Assembly: GCA_938074335.1 (NCBI GenBank)
Contig: CALJEL010000028.1
Location: 1 to 49,248, forward strand
DNA length: 49,248 nucleotides
Source: an uncultured bacterium
GTDB lineage: Bacteria; Nitrospirota; Thermodesulfovibrionia; Thermodesulfovibrionales; CALJEL01
Reading direction: 5' to 3'
Shown: one piece after another, positions 1 to 7,516 of the stretch
How positions within the stretch are numbered: position 1 is the first letter of the stretch
Layout: every line of letters starts with the position of its first letter
Made by a program: the position numbers and the translations under genes
The notes under the pieces: generated by a model
Databases searched by the model: none
What the model saw: the letters and a program-made list of their open reading frames with translations, nothing else
Told to the model about the DNA's origin: nothing

Positions 1-38
1 TCTGTTAAACTTAGTTCAGTGATTTCTTTCACTGACAT
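1..38 (-). CDS. Start of leftward gene, probable transposase (partial)
   Basis: A minus-strand ATG at 38-36 is preceded by GGAGG at 51-47 with an 8-base gap. Only twelve residues are visible (MSVKEITELSLT) before the window edge, so the product cannot be recognised from sequence. Transposase is inferred from the adjacent IS-like end and the leader hairpin. Confidence 0.4.
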   Translation of the reverse strand, partial: MSVKEITELSLT

Positions 39-97
39 GGGTGTGTCCTCCTTTCTTTAAAAAGTTTAATTAAATTAAATCAATGGAGGATACACCC
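39..97 (-). promoter_or_regulatory. Leader hairpin that sequesters the ribosome binding site
   Basis: Two 13-base arms (39-51 and 85-97) are complementary except for one position that becomes a G-U pair. One arm contains the ribosome binding site GGAGG of the leftward gene and the other its complement CCTCC. A transcript entering from outside would fold the site away. Many IS elements limit transposase expression from read-through transcription in this way. Confidence 0.5.
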
Positions 98-157
98 TTT
101 TGTCTTAATTTTTCAATTTACACAGAAAATTTTACACTACCGAGGGAATTCGTTTTA

Positions 158-186
158 TTGACAAATAAAAAAGTTTTTGATATAGT
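158..186 (+). promoter_or_regulatory. Sigma-70-type promoter for the glycosyltransferase operon
   Basis: TTGACA at 158-163, a 17-bp spacer and TATAGT at 181-186 make a near-consensus promoter. It lies about 80 bp upstream of the glycosyltransferase start at 268. It is just outside the putative IS end, so the element may have landed beside it or contributed to it. Confidence 0.75.
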
Positions 187-267
187 AAATTTATCATTAA
201 CACTTCGTAATATTGGCTGCTAAAACTCTCTCAAATCATTTATCAAGAAGTGGAGGGAGTTAATATT

Positions 268-1875
268 ATGTTAAGTGTTAATGTAATGGTCATTTCAATC
301 TTTTCTATCCTTATTTTAATTCTGCTTATTAAAAATACCAAGTGGTCCAAGGTTACGATTTTCATATTCACAGGCATTATCGCTTCATATATGGCCTTTT
401 TATTAACTCTTAAGCCAGCGGGCATGCTTTTGAATATATTTTCATTAATATTCTTTTCACTCGAGTTGTTTCATATACTGGATGTGCATGGATTTCAGGA
501 TTTAAAAGATGATTCATCAGATGACAATTCTTACACACCTAAAGTTTCTATTCATCTGCCAATCTGTAAAGAACCTGTTCCGGTAGTAAAGAAGACACTA
601 AATGCCTTAAGCCAACTTGATTATCCCCACTATGAGGTTTGGGTGATAGTAAACAACACGAATGACCAACACCTCCTAATGTCACTCTCCGAGTTATGTT
701 CCAATGCTGGAGATAGGTTCCATTTGATTTTTCTACCTTGTGTAAAGGGATTTAAGGCTGGAGCACTTAATTATGCCCTTAAAGCAACAGCTCAGGATGC
801 TGATATTATTGCAGTCGTTGATGCAGACTATATAGTGGATAGAGATTTTCTGAAGAAGACCGTTAAATACTTTAAGGACCCTAAAGTGGCAATTGTTCAG
901 ACACCTCAGGATTATAGAGACTTTCCAAAAAATAACTTTTTTGAAGGCATGTACTATGCCTATAGGTATTTCTTCAGCATAATCATAAATTCATGCAATA
1001 AATATAATGCAGCCTCTTTCATGGGAACGATGGGCCTTGTAAGAAAAAAATATCTTGAGGAGGTTGGCGGCTGGTGTGAAGATATCATAACAGAGGATAG
1101 TGAATTGGGCTTAAGGATACATGAGAGAGGTTACAGAACCATTTATATTGATAGATCCTTCGGCAGAGGACTAATGCCCTTGAGCTTTTCAGCCTATAAA
1201 AGACAGAGGTTTAGATGGGCCTTTGGAAATATGCAAACTATCATAAAAAACTTGAACATACTTTTTAAAGGCAATCTTACACTAATGCAAAGAATATGTT
1301 ATTTGGGTTCAAATACAATTTGGTTTAATAATCTATTAATTCCATTTCTTGTTGCTCTTTATGGCATTATATTTAACATCTCTGAGACTACTGCCATAGC
1401 CCTTATTGGACCTTTTATTGCATTTTTACTGAGTCGAGGATATGGCTTTACTGTTATTTTATCCAAGATGTTGGATATTCCTATTCATAAAGGTCTCCAT
1501 GCTTTATTTGCTTTCTTTTCCATTACTTTCCCTATGGCAACAGCTTGGCTTTACTGTCTAATAAAACCTAAGATAGAATTTTTCAGAACTCCGAAGAGCA
1601 TAACAAAAAGACCTCTATGGATGCACTTAAGGGAGGCAGTGGGAGAATTATTCATGATTATGGTGAGCCTTTTAATGGGTATAATGGCTTTTATGAAAGG
1701 AAAGTATATCTTAGGAATGATTATGGCTATTAATCTACTCATATACCTTCCATCCGTTTGGGCATTAAAAAACTTTATCAAAATGGAGATGTCACTGGCT
1801 GGCAAAAAAGGAAGGGACAACAACAGGGATGAGGGTTGGTATCATATCACCGCTTTGGAAGCCTCTACCACCTGA
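268..1875 (+). CDS. Membrane-bound family 2 glycosyltransferase (cellulose synthase-like)
   Basis: A 535-residue processive-type glycosyltransferase that would add sugars from a nucleotide donor at the inner membrane. The N-terminus has three hydrophobic segments. The cytoplasmic domain shows the family 2 landmarks in order: DADYIVD (DxD region), QTPQDYRD, ITEDSELGLR (catalytic Asp) and RQRFRW (QxxRW). Several C-terminal transmembrane segments follow. The start at ATG 268 is chosen because GGAGGG lies 10 bases upstream; the longer GTG start at 250 overlaps that site. The C-terminus overlaps the next gene by 47 bases. With two family 4 enzymes downstream it likely serves exopolysaccharide or glycolipid synthesis; the product is unknown. 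Confidence 0.85.
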   Translation: MLSVNVMVISIFSILILILLIKNTKWSKVTIFIFTGIIASYMAFLLTLKPAGMLLNIFSLIFFSLELFHILDVHGFQDLKDDSSDDNSYTPKVSIHLPICKEPVPVVKKTLNALSQLDYPHYEVWVIVNNTNDQHLLMSLSELCSNAGDRFHLIFLPCVKGFKAGALNYALKATAQDADIIAVVDADYIVDRDFLKKTVKYFKDPKVAIVQTPQDYRDFPKNNFFEGMYYAYRYFFSIIINSCNKYNAASFMGTMGLVRKKYLEEVGGWCEDIITEDSELGLRIHERGYRTIYIDRSFGRGLMPLSFSAYKRQRFRWAFGNMQTIIKNLNILFKGNLTLMQRICYLGSNTIWFNNLLIPFLVALYGIIFNISETTAIALIGPFIAFLLSRGYGFTVILSKMLDIPIHKGLHALFAFFSITFPMATAWLYCLIKPKIEFFRTPKSITKRPLWMHLREAVGELFMIMVSLLMGIMAFMKGKYILGMIMAINLLIYLPSVWALKNFIKMEMSLAGKKGRDNNRDEGWYHITALEASTT

Positions 1876-2866
1876 AAGGTATGGTGGAACAGAACTTGTT
1901 GTGAGTCTTTTAGCTGAAGGGTTAGTTAAGAAGGGGCATGATGTTACTGTATTTGCCTCTGGAGACTCAAAGGTTTCGGGAAGGCTCATTGCTGTTACAG
2001 AAAGGAATCTATACGATACCCTTGGCGGTTTTAAATGGGATAACCTTGAATATGACATTATAGAAACAGAGATGGTAGGTCGTTTGAGCATGGATTTTGA
2101 TGTTATTCATAATCACAATGGCTTTGTACCTTTGGTCATCTCACCATTAATCAAGACACCTTTGGTAACAACACTCCATAGTTCCCTTCCTCCACAGCCT
2201 GAGTCCCTTGCGAGGGCATTTAAGGATAGATTATTTGTCTCGATAAGTAATGCCCAGAGGCAGCTTGCCCCATATCTAAATTATATAGGCACTGTCTATC
2301 ATGGTATTGATGTGGATAGATTCCCATTCTCGGAAAAGACTGGTGAATATCTCCTCTTCCTTGGAACCTTTTCACCCCACAAGGGCCCTGATATTGCTAT
2401 AAGGATAGCAAAGGAGTCAGGTATTCCCCTTATCCTCGCAGGTGAGATAAGAAAGGAGTTTGAGGATTATTATGAAAAGGAGATAGCCTCAATGGCAGAT
2501 AATGAAGATGTGATTATCAGGGGTGAGTTAAATCTTAATGAAAAGGTGGAACTCCTTAAAAATGCTAAGGCACTCCTTTTGCCAGTAAGGTGGCAGGAGG
2601 CCTTTGGCCTTGTCATGATAGAGGCAATGGCATGCGGGACACCTGTTATAGGATTCAATAAGGGAGCAATCCCTGAGATCATCTGTAATGGAAAAACAGG
2701 TTTTATTGTAAATTCCATTGAGGAGGCAAAGGATGCTGTAATGAGGATTTCAGAGATAGACAGGTCCTATTGTAGAGAATGGGTAAAAGAAAGATTTTCC
2801 TTAAAAAAGATGGTTGATGAATATGAAAAAATTTATAAGGAGGTAATCTCCATTGGTGGGAAATAA
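1829..2866 (+). CDS. Family 4 glycosyltransferase
   Basis: A 345-residue GT-B retaining glycosyltransferase. The start (MRVGIISPLWKPLPPERYGG) matches the usual N-terminal Rossmann strand and glycine-rich loop, which supports ATG 1829 although it lies inside the previous gene. The C-terminal domain has the EAFGLVMIEAMACGTPVI signature (E-x7-E motif) that binds the nucleotide sugar. It is closely related to the next gene, suggesting tandem duplication. Acceptor and donor are unknown. Confidence 0.85.
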   Translation: MRVGIISPLWKPLPPERYGGTELVVSLLAEGLVKKGHDVTVFASGDSKVSGRLIAVTERNLYDTLGGFKWDNLEYDIIETEMVGRLSMDFDVIHNHNGFVPLVISPLIKTPLVTTLHSSLPPQPESLARAFKDRLFVSISNAQRQLAPYLNYIGTVYHGIDVDRFPFSEKTGEYLLFLGTFSPHKGPDIAIRIAKESGIPLILAGEIRKEFEDYYEKEIASMADNEDVIIRGELNLNEKVELLKNAKALLLPVRWQEAFGLVMIEAMACGTPVIGFNKGAIPEIICNGKTGFIVNSIEEAKDAVMRISEIDRSYCREWVKERFSLKKMVDEYEKIYKEVISIGGK

Positions 2867-3950
2867 TCATTCCTTAAGGATAGCACAGGTAGCACCTGTT
2901 ATTGAAAGGGTACCGCCTCCAAGATATGGTGGTGTTGAACTTGTGGTTGCCAATTTAATAGAGGAACTTCATAAAAGAAACCATCAGCTTACCCTCTTTG
3001 CAACAGCAGACTCCATCTCTCCGCAGAGATTGATATCTGTTGTGGATAGACCAATGCGTGGCAGAAGTCAAAGGGATATATGGAAGATAGAATTCCTACA
3101 GGCAGCCAAGGTCCTTGAGATGAGTGATGAGTTTGATATTATTCATTGCCATTTTGGTCCTGATGTCTTTCCCTATTCATGGATTACAGAGCTTACTGAT
3201 ACACCTTTTGTCTTTACGCTTCATGGTAGACTCGACCTGCCTGAACTAAAGGAACTGTATCAAAAGAGTGAGAAGGTAAGAAGATGCTATCATATCTCTA
3301 TAAGCAATAATCAAAGGGAGCCCCTACCTGAGGCAAATTATATAGGCACTGTTTACAATGGTATAGAACTTAAAAGATATCCCTTTTCTGCTGGAAAAGA
3401 GGATTTCCTTATATTCCTTGGAAGGGCCTCACCTGAAAAAGGCATTGTTGAGGCTATTGAGGTGGCAAAGAAGGCAGATGAAAGGCTTGTAATCCTTGCA
3501 AAGATAGATCCTGTTGATAAAGGGTATTTTGAGACCCGGGTAAGGCCACTTATTGGTGGCAAGATAGAATTCATAGGTGAGGTGGAGTTTAAAGAAAAGG
3601 TCTCTTATCTTAAAAAGGCAAAGGCTTTACTTTTCCCTATACAATGGCGTGAACCCTTTGGACTTGTAATGATAGAGGCCTTAGCCTGTGGCACACCTGT
3701 CATTGCTCCAAGAAGGGCATCGGTTCCCGAGATACTGGTGGACGGTGTTACTGGTTTTATAGTCTCACCTGATAATATGATTGAAGAAATGGTAGAGGCA
3801 CTGAAACGCATAAAAGAGATAGACCCTGAAAGATGTAGAAAGCATGTGGAAGAGAACTTTACCGCAGAGAAAATGGCAGAGGAATACTTAAATATTTACA
3901 GAAAGGTATTACAGATACATAAAGGTTTGAATCCTCTCATTAGCTCTTAA
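2853..3950 (+). CDS. Family 4 glycosyltransferase, paralog of the preceding gene
   Basis: A 365-residue GT-B enzyme with the same N-terminal motif (PPPRYGGVELVV) and the nucleotide-sugar signature EPFGLVMIEALACGTPVI as its neighbour. The start is TTG 2853 or GTG 2856; AAGGAGGT about 8 bases upstream lies inside the end of the previous gene, so translation is coupled. It is the last gene of the three-gene group; the arsenic operon converges on it from the right. I see no clear terminator in the 42-bp gap. Confidence 0.83.
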   Translation: MVGNNHSLRIAQVAPVIERVPPPRYGGVELVVANLIEELHKRNHQLTLFATADSISPQRLISVVDRPMRGRSQRDIWKIEFLQAAKVLEMSDEFDIIHCHFGPDVFPYSWITELTDTPFVFTLHGRLDLPELKELYQKSEKVRRCYHISISNNQREPLPEANYIGTVYNGIELKRYPFSAGKEDFLIFLGRASPEKGIVEAIEVAKKADERLVILAKIDPVDKGYFETRVRPLIGGKIEFIGEVEFKEKVSYLKKAKALLFPIQWREPFGLVMIEALACGTPVIAPRRASVPEILVDGVTGFIVSPDNMIEEMVEALKRIKEIDPERCRKHVEENFTAEKMAEEYLNIYRKVLQIHKGLNPLISS

Positions 3951-3992
3951 AGAATGCAGTGGGTCTCGGCTTCTTCTGTTTGGAGGCAACTA

Positions 3993-4269
3993 TTATCTCC
4001 TGAATCTTTCAGGTGGTGTCCATGGCTCATCAAGCACCATAACCTCTACATCCCTGCCCTCCGCAACCTCCAAGGTCTTCTTTTTGACCTCATTTACAAG
4101 AAAGCCTGCCAGTGGGCAGAAAGAGGCGGTTAGAACCAGCCTTACAACAATCCTCTTGTCATCAATCTCTATATCGCTAATCATGTTCAGGTCAACCACA
4201 TTCAAACCTATCTCAGGGTCAATCACTTCTTTTATGGCTTCTAAAAACCCCTTCTTTATTAATAGCCAT
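3993..4269 (-). pseudogene. MIP18/SufT-like (DUF59) Fe-S assembly protein, 5' frameshift
   Basis: The open part (3993-4226) encodes IDPEIGLNVVDL...LTASFCPLAGFL...PWTPPERF, the hallmarks of the MIP18/DUF59 family, which helps deliver iron-sulfur clusters and includes the conserved Cys. The only well-placed start is ATG 4269 behind GGAGGTG, but it is out of frame. Removing one base from the run of five A's at 4243-4247 (T's on the coding strand) restores MAINKEGVLEAIKEVIDPEIG and a 91-residue protein of normal length. This is either an indel error or a young mutation. It is the last gene of the arsenic operon and a third Fe-S-assembly-type member. Confidence 0.7.
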
Positions 4270-4340
4270 TTTTCACCTCCATAAGTTATTATTATTTTCC
4301 TGTTGAATTGATCTATCCTTTGTTGATTAACTTGCCATAT

Positions 4341-4762
4341 TCATTCCCTGATAATCTCAGCAACTATCGGCATATATTCTTTTTTTTGCACCCTTTCCCC
4401 GGAACAGGAGCAGAATCAGTATCCCTATAATTAAACCTGAGATACCGAGTATGCCGGACATGGTGTCAGGGGACTTATTTATATCCTTTGCGAGATAAAG
4501 ACCCAGCATTGCTCCTATAATCAACAGTACTACAGGAATTCCGTAGATAATGAAAGGTGCTTTCAAGGTTGATACCTCCAGCCTGACCTTAACCTTGTCT
4601 CCTATATCTGCCCCAGCGGTGTTTATTGCCTCAATAACAGGTTTTCCACCTGCTAATTCTTCAACCTCTCTAAGACCGCACTGCACAGGCAGAGGTTCCT
4701 TCTACCTCTATAAATGCCTTATCGCCTTCTATCCTGACAACCCTGCCGGTATCTTCAATCAT
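4341..4762 (-). pseudogene. RseC/SoxR-reducing-system family membrane protein, two frameshifts
   Basis: Pieces in three frames line up with a RseC-like protein: MIEDTGRVVRIEGDKAFIEV, then a Cys-rich site (SAC...QCGL), then two transmembrane helices, then a tail ending YMPIVAEIIRE. The first break is near 4684 and the second is in the run of eight T's at 4380-4387. Deleting one base at each gives an uninterrupted protein of about 139 residues, normal for the family; at the first site a two-base loss, which would restore CxxC, is equally possible. The start overlaps the stop of the upstream gene as ATGA. RseC proteins modulate envelope-stress or redox sensing; the role here is unknown. Confidence 0.65.
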
Positions 4763-5664
4763 TTCTTATCCCTCTTCACTTGCCACAGTCTTTCTGCAAG
4801 GTTCTCGATGTATTGCCTGTTCTCCAATCTCTCTATCCACCTGATAGGTATTTTCCCTATGCCATAATATGCACCTGCTATGGCGCCTGTCATTGCTCCG
4901 ATTGTGTCAGCATCTCCGCCAAGACTCACAGCATAGACAAGGGATTCTTCAAGATCGTCATTTACTAAAAATGAATATATGGCTGCTGGCACAGAATTCA
5001 ACGCCTCAATGCCATTGCCAAGATATTTGATAACCTTTATTCTCTCTGCCTTATCTTTAAGGAGGTCCTCCATGATCTGAAGCTTTTTTAGATATTCCCT
5101 GTTTCTGGTACTCTCCTTAAGTTTTTGCAAAAACTGGTATCTATCAAGCTCAGGACCACTTTCACTAACAGCAAGGCTAACTGCATAAGCCTGAAGGAAT
5201 GCGCCCTCTATGGCAAGTTCATGACTGTGTGTGATTATGCTTGCCTTATGGACGACATCTCTCAGTTTTTCTGGCTCATCATAATAAAAAAGCCCGATGG
5301 GTGCTATCCTCATGGCTGCTCCATTTCCAAAAGAACCTCCGGGATAAAGCTCTTTGTCAAGCATCTCATCCCATCTCCTTCTGTCTTTAAGAATCATATT
5401 AAAAATCCTCGGAGGACCCCATCCATAACCACGCCAGGGTTCACGCAAATAATTTTTAATAAATATCTCTGCCATATCATCGCCATTAAAGCCCCTGGAG
5501 TTAATAAGGGATTCTGCAATACCTATGAGCATGGCTGTATCATCCGTATATCTGGATCCGATATCCCTTACTTCAGAGATATCGAAAGAGCCTTCCCTTC
5601 CTGCACCAAGGGAGTCACCTATGGCGGTACCAAGAAGACAGCCTTTGAATCTAGAAATCTCCAT
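4759..5664 (-). CDS. ADP-ribosylglycohydrolase family protein
   Basis: A 301-residue member of the DraG/ARH family, which removes ADP-ribose from proteins or related metabolites using a binuclear Mg or Mn site. Metal-binding motifs are visible: GTAIGDSLGA near the N-terminus, YTDDTAM around residue 40, and SLGGDADTIGAMTGAIAGA near residue 250. The length is normal. It lies 4 bases from the upstream permease gene and overlaps the rseC-like start, so it belongs to the ars transcription unit. Its link to arsenic is not obvious. No DraT partner is visible, so a nitrogenase role is not supported here. Confidence 0.8.
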   Translation of the reverse strand: MEISRFKGCLLGTAIGDSLGAGREGSFDISEVRDIGSRYTDDTAMLIGIAESLINSRGFNGDDMAEIFIKNYLREPWRGYGWGPPRIFNMILKDRRRWDEMLDKELYPGGSFGNGAAMRIAPIGLFYYDEPEKLRDVVHKASIITHSHELAIEGAFLQAYAVSLAVSESGPELDRYQFLQKLKESTRNREYLKKLQIMEDLLKDKAERIKVIKYLGNGIEALNSVPAAIYSFLVNDDLEESLVYAVSLGGDADTIGAMTGAIAGAYYGIGKIPIRWIERLENRQYIENLAERLWQVKRDKK

Positions 5665-5668
5665 TACC

Positions 5669-6652
5669 TCAGGTCCTGTTTATGGCATAACGCTCTCTCA
5701 ATCCTAACAGTATCCTTGCTAAAAGCAAAAGCATTGGTAGTTCTACAACAGGTCCAAGTATAATGGCAAGATATACAAGGGGATGACCCGGAAAGGCTGC
5801 TACAGCAACTCCAATTACTGCCTCGGAGTTTCTGGCGGTGGTGGTGAAGGCCATTGTAACAGTATCCTCATAACCAAGTTTGAAGAGCCTGCCGATTATT
5901 AAGGCAAGGATGAATAAAACAAAGAAAAAGGCTATCAGAAAGAGGATGAGAAGTCCAACCTTGTTAATATCAGAGATATCAAGGGATCTCTGCGATATAA
6001 ACATGCTCATGATTACAATCACCAGTGCCCAGAGCTTGACCTCTCCCATAGCAGACTTAAAGGGACCAAAAAAGTAATCACGGCCCTTTTTATTGATCAC
6101 AATCTTTTGAACAATATAGGCAAGGACAAAGGGAGCAACAAGAAAGAGTGCCACACTTCTTATGAGTGTTGAAAGTTCAACAGGGATGACCTTCCCGACA
6201 AGTATATAAAGATAAAGCGGCATCAGTATAACCTGCAGGGTTATGTTCCATGGAAGCAGGGCAATGCCCCAGGGCACATCTCCTTTTGCGATGTCTGTAA
6301 AGATAAGGTACCAGCCTATGCATGGAGTGAGGGTATAGAGAATGGCTCCTGCCCAGAAGTCCGGATAGTTTTTAAGGATCAACCAGCCCATTGTCCATGA
6401 GAATGCCGGGATGAATATGAAGTTGACAAAAAGGGCTATTGCTGTGGGCTTTATCTTTTTAAAGGCCCTTCCCACATCCTTTATCTCCACAGGAAGCATT
6501 ACCGCAAAGATCACGAAAAAGACGCCAATCTCTGTAAGATAAATCAATTGAGGGATCTCTTTGCCGATAAGCCGCTGGATGAGTATTCCAAGTACTACAG
6601 CACCTATCAGTATAAAGGGCTTTTCCCTGTCCTTTGTTGATAGCCTTGCCAT
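5669..6652 (-). CDS. ACR3/BASS-superfamily permease, possible second arsenite exporter
   Basis: A 327-residue protein with about ten hydrophobic segments. The stretch LTPCIGWYLIFTDIAKGD matches the position of the ACR3 motif around the essential Cys (APCxAMV in classical ACR3), and ATTTARNSEAVIGVA matches the second conserved half. It is clearly related to the ACR3 gene at the other end of the operon but divergent. It sits between arsM and the ADP-ribosylglycohydrolase gene. It may export arsenite, a methylated arsenical or another anion; the substrate is inferred from context only. Confidence 0.7.
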   Translation of the reverse strand: MARLSTKDREKPFILIGAVVLGILIQRLIGKEIPQLIYLTEIGVFFVIFAVMLPVEIKDVGRAFKKIKPTAIALFVNFIFIPAFSWTMGWLILKNYPDFWAGAILYTLTPCIGWYLIFTDIAKGDVPWGIALLPWNITLQVILMPLYLYILVGKVIPVELSTLIRSVALFLVAPFVLAYIVQKIVINKKGRDYFFGPFKSAMGEVKLWALVIVIMSMFISQRSLDISDINKVGLLILFLIAFFFVLFILALIIGRLFKLGYEDTVTMAFTTTARNSEAVIGVAVAAFPGHPLVYLAIILGPVVELPMLLLLARILLGLRERYAINRT

Positions 6653-6694
6653 GATTATTTATAACTCCTTTCTACTCGTGTCCTTGCCTTTTCT

Positions 6695-7492
6695 TTAATA
6701 AATTTGTAGAGGCTTGATTCCATAAACCTTGATACTAACAATAGGAACCTTTCTACCTTCAGGGACTGCTACATTATTAGCCATTAATTCAACAGGAAAG
6801 GCTGATTCATCTATTATCCTGACCCCTTGAAACCCGGCATTTTTTATTGCCTTTATATAATCATCCTTCATTACTGCCCCAGCGAGGCAACCAATATAAG
6901 CCTCAATGGAGTTTTTTATAGATTCCGGCAGTGCCTCTACCAGTACAATGTCAGATACCATCAGTCTTCCACCTGGTTTCAATACCCGAAAGGCCTCTGC
7001 AAAAACTCTATCCTTGTCAGGCGAGAGATTTATAACACAATTTGAAATAATAGCATCTACATGGTTATCAGCAACAGGCAGATTCTCAATCTCTCCGAGT
7101 ATAAATTCCACATTCTCATATCCACCTTTTCTGGCATTTTCTCTTGCCCTTTCAATCATCTCTGGTGTCATATCCACTCCTATTACCTTGCCTCTTTTAC
7201 CAACCCTTTGAGCGGCAAGAAAGCAATCAAATCCAGCACCTGAACCAAGGTCAAGGACCACCTCACCTTCTTTTAAGGATGCAAGGGCAACAGGATTTCC
7301 ACAACCAAGACCTAAATTCGCACCTTCAGGAAGACCTTTAAGCTCTCCTTCAGAATATCCAATCTTCTTACTGATTTGAACAATATCAACTGTTCCACAG
7401 CACGATTGTGCAGGACCACAGCAGGAGCCTCCCTGTATAGCAATTCTGGCATATCCCTCTCTTACGACCTTCTTTACCTCTTCTTTCTTCAT
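6695..7492 (-). CDS. arsM: Arsenite S-adenosylmethionine methyltransferase ArsM
   Basis: A 265-residue SAM-dependent methyltransferase that converts As(III) to methylated arsenicals. Visible features are a Cys-rich N-terminus (SCCGPAQSCCG), the ArsM-typical YSEGEL...GLGCGNP segment with a conserved Cys, the SAM motif LDLGSGAGFDCFLAA, motif II IGVDMTPEMIERA, and SNCVINLSPDK carrying another conserved Cys. The order matches known ArsM proteins. It lies 24 bases downstream of arsA. Methylation may detoxify arsenic or produce volatile species. Confidence 0.9.
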   Translation of the reverse strand: MKKEEVKKVVREGYARIAIQGGSCCGPAQSCCGTVDIVQISKKIGYSEGELKGLPEGANLGLGCGNPVALASLKEGEVVLDLGSGAGFDCFLAAQRVGKRGKVIGVDMTPEMIERARENARKGGYENVEFILGEIENLPVADNHVDAIISNCVINLSPDKDRVFAEAFRVLKPGGRLMVSDIVLVEALPESIKNSIEAYIGCLAGAVMKDDYIKAIKNAGFQGVRIIDESAFPVELMANNVAVPEGRKVPIVSIKVYGIKPLQIY

Positions 7493-7516
7493 TTGTGCCT
7501 TCCAGATAAAATCTGT

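Larger units (their letters stand above)
1..143 (-). mobile_element. One end of an insertion sequence, probably IS256-like (partial)
   Basis: The leftmost bases hold the start of a leftward gene (minus ATG at 38-36) with a strong ribosome binding site. About 100 bp of AT-rich leader follow, ending near 111-143 in a stretch with two related TTTACAC-type motifs, which resembles the terminal repeats of IS256/mutator-type elements. The rest of the element lies outside the window. The boundary is estimated, and the family call rests on remembered end motifs, not on an alignment. The element sits directly upstream of the promoter for the glycosyltransferase genes. Confidence 0.45.

Noticed and set aside
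5125-5763. 212-residue plus-strand ORF
   Set aside because: It lies antisense to the ADP-ribosylglycohydrolase gene, has no recognisable domain and no ribosome binding site; a shadow frame.
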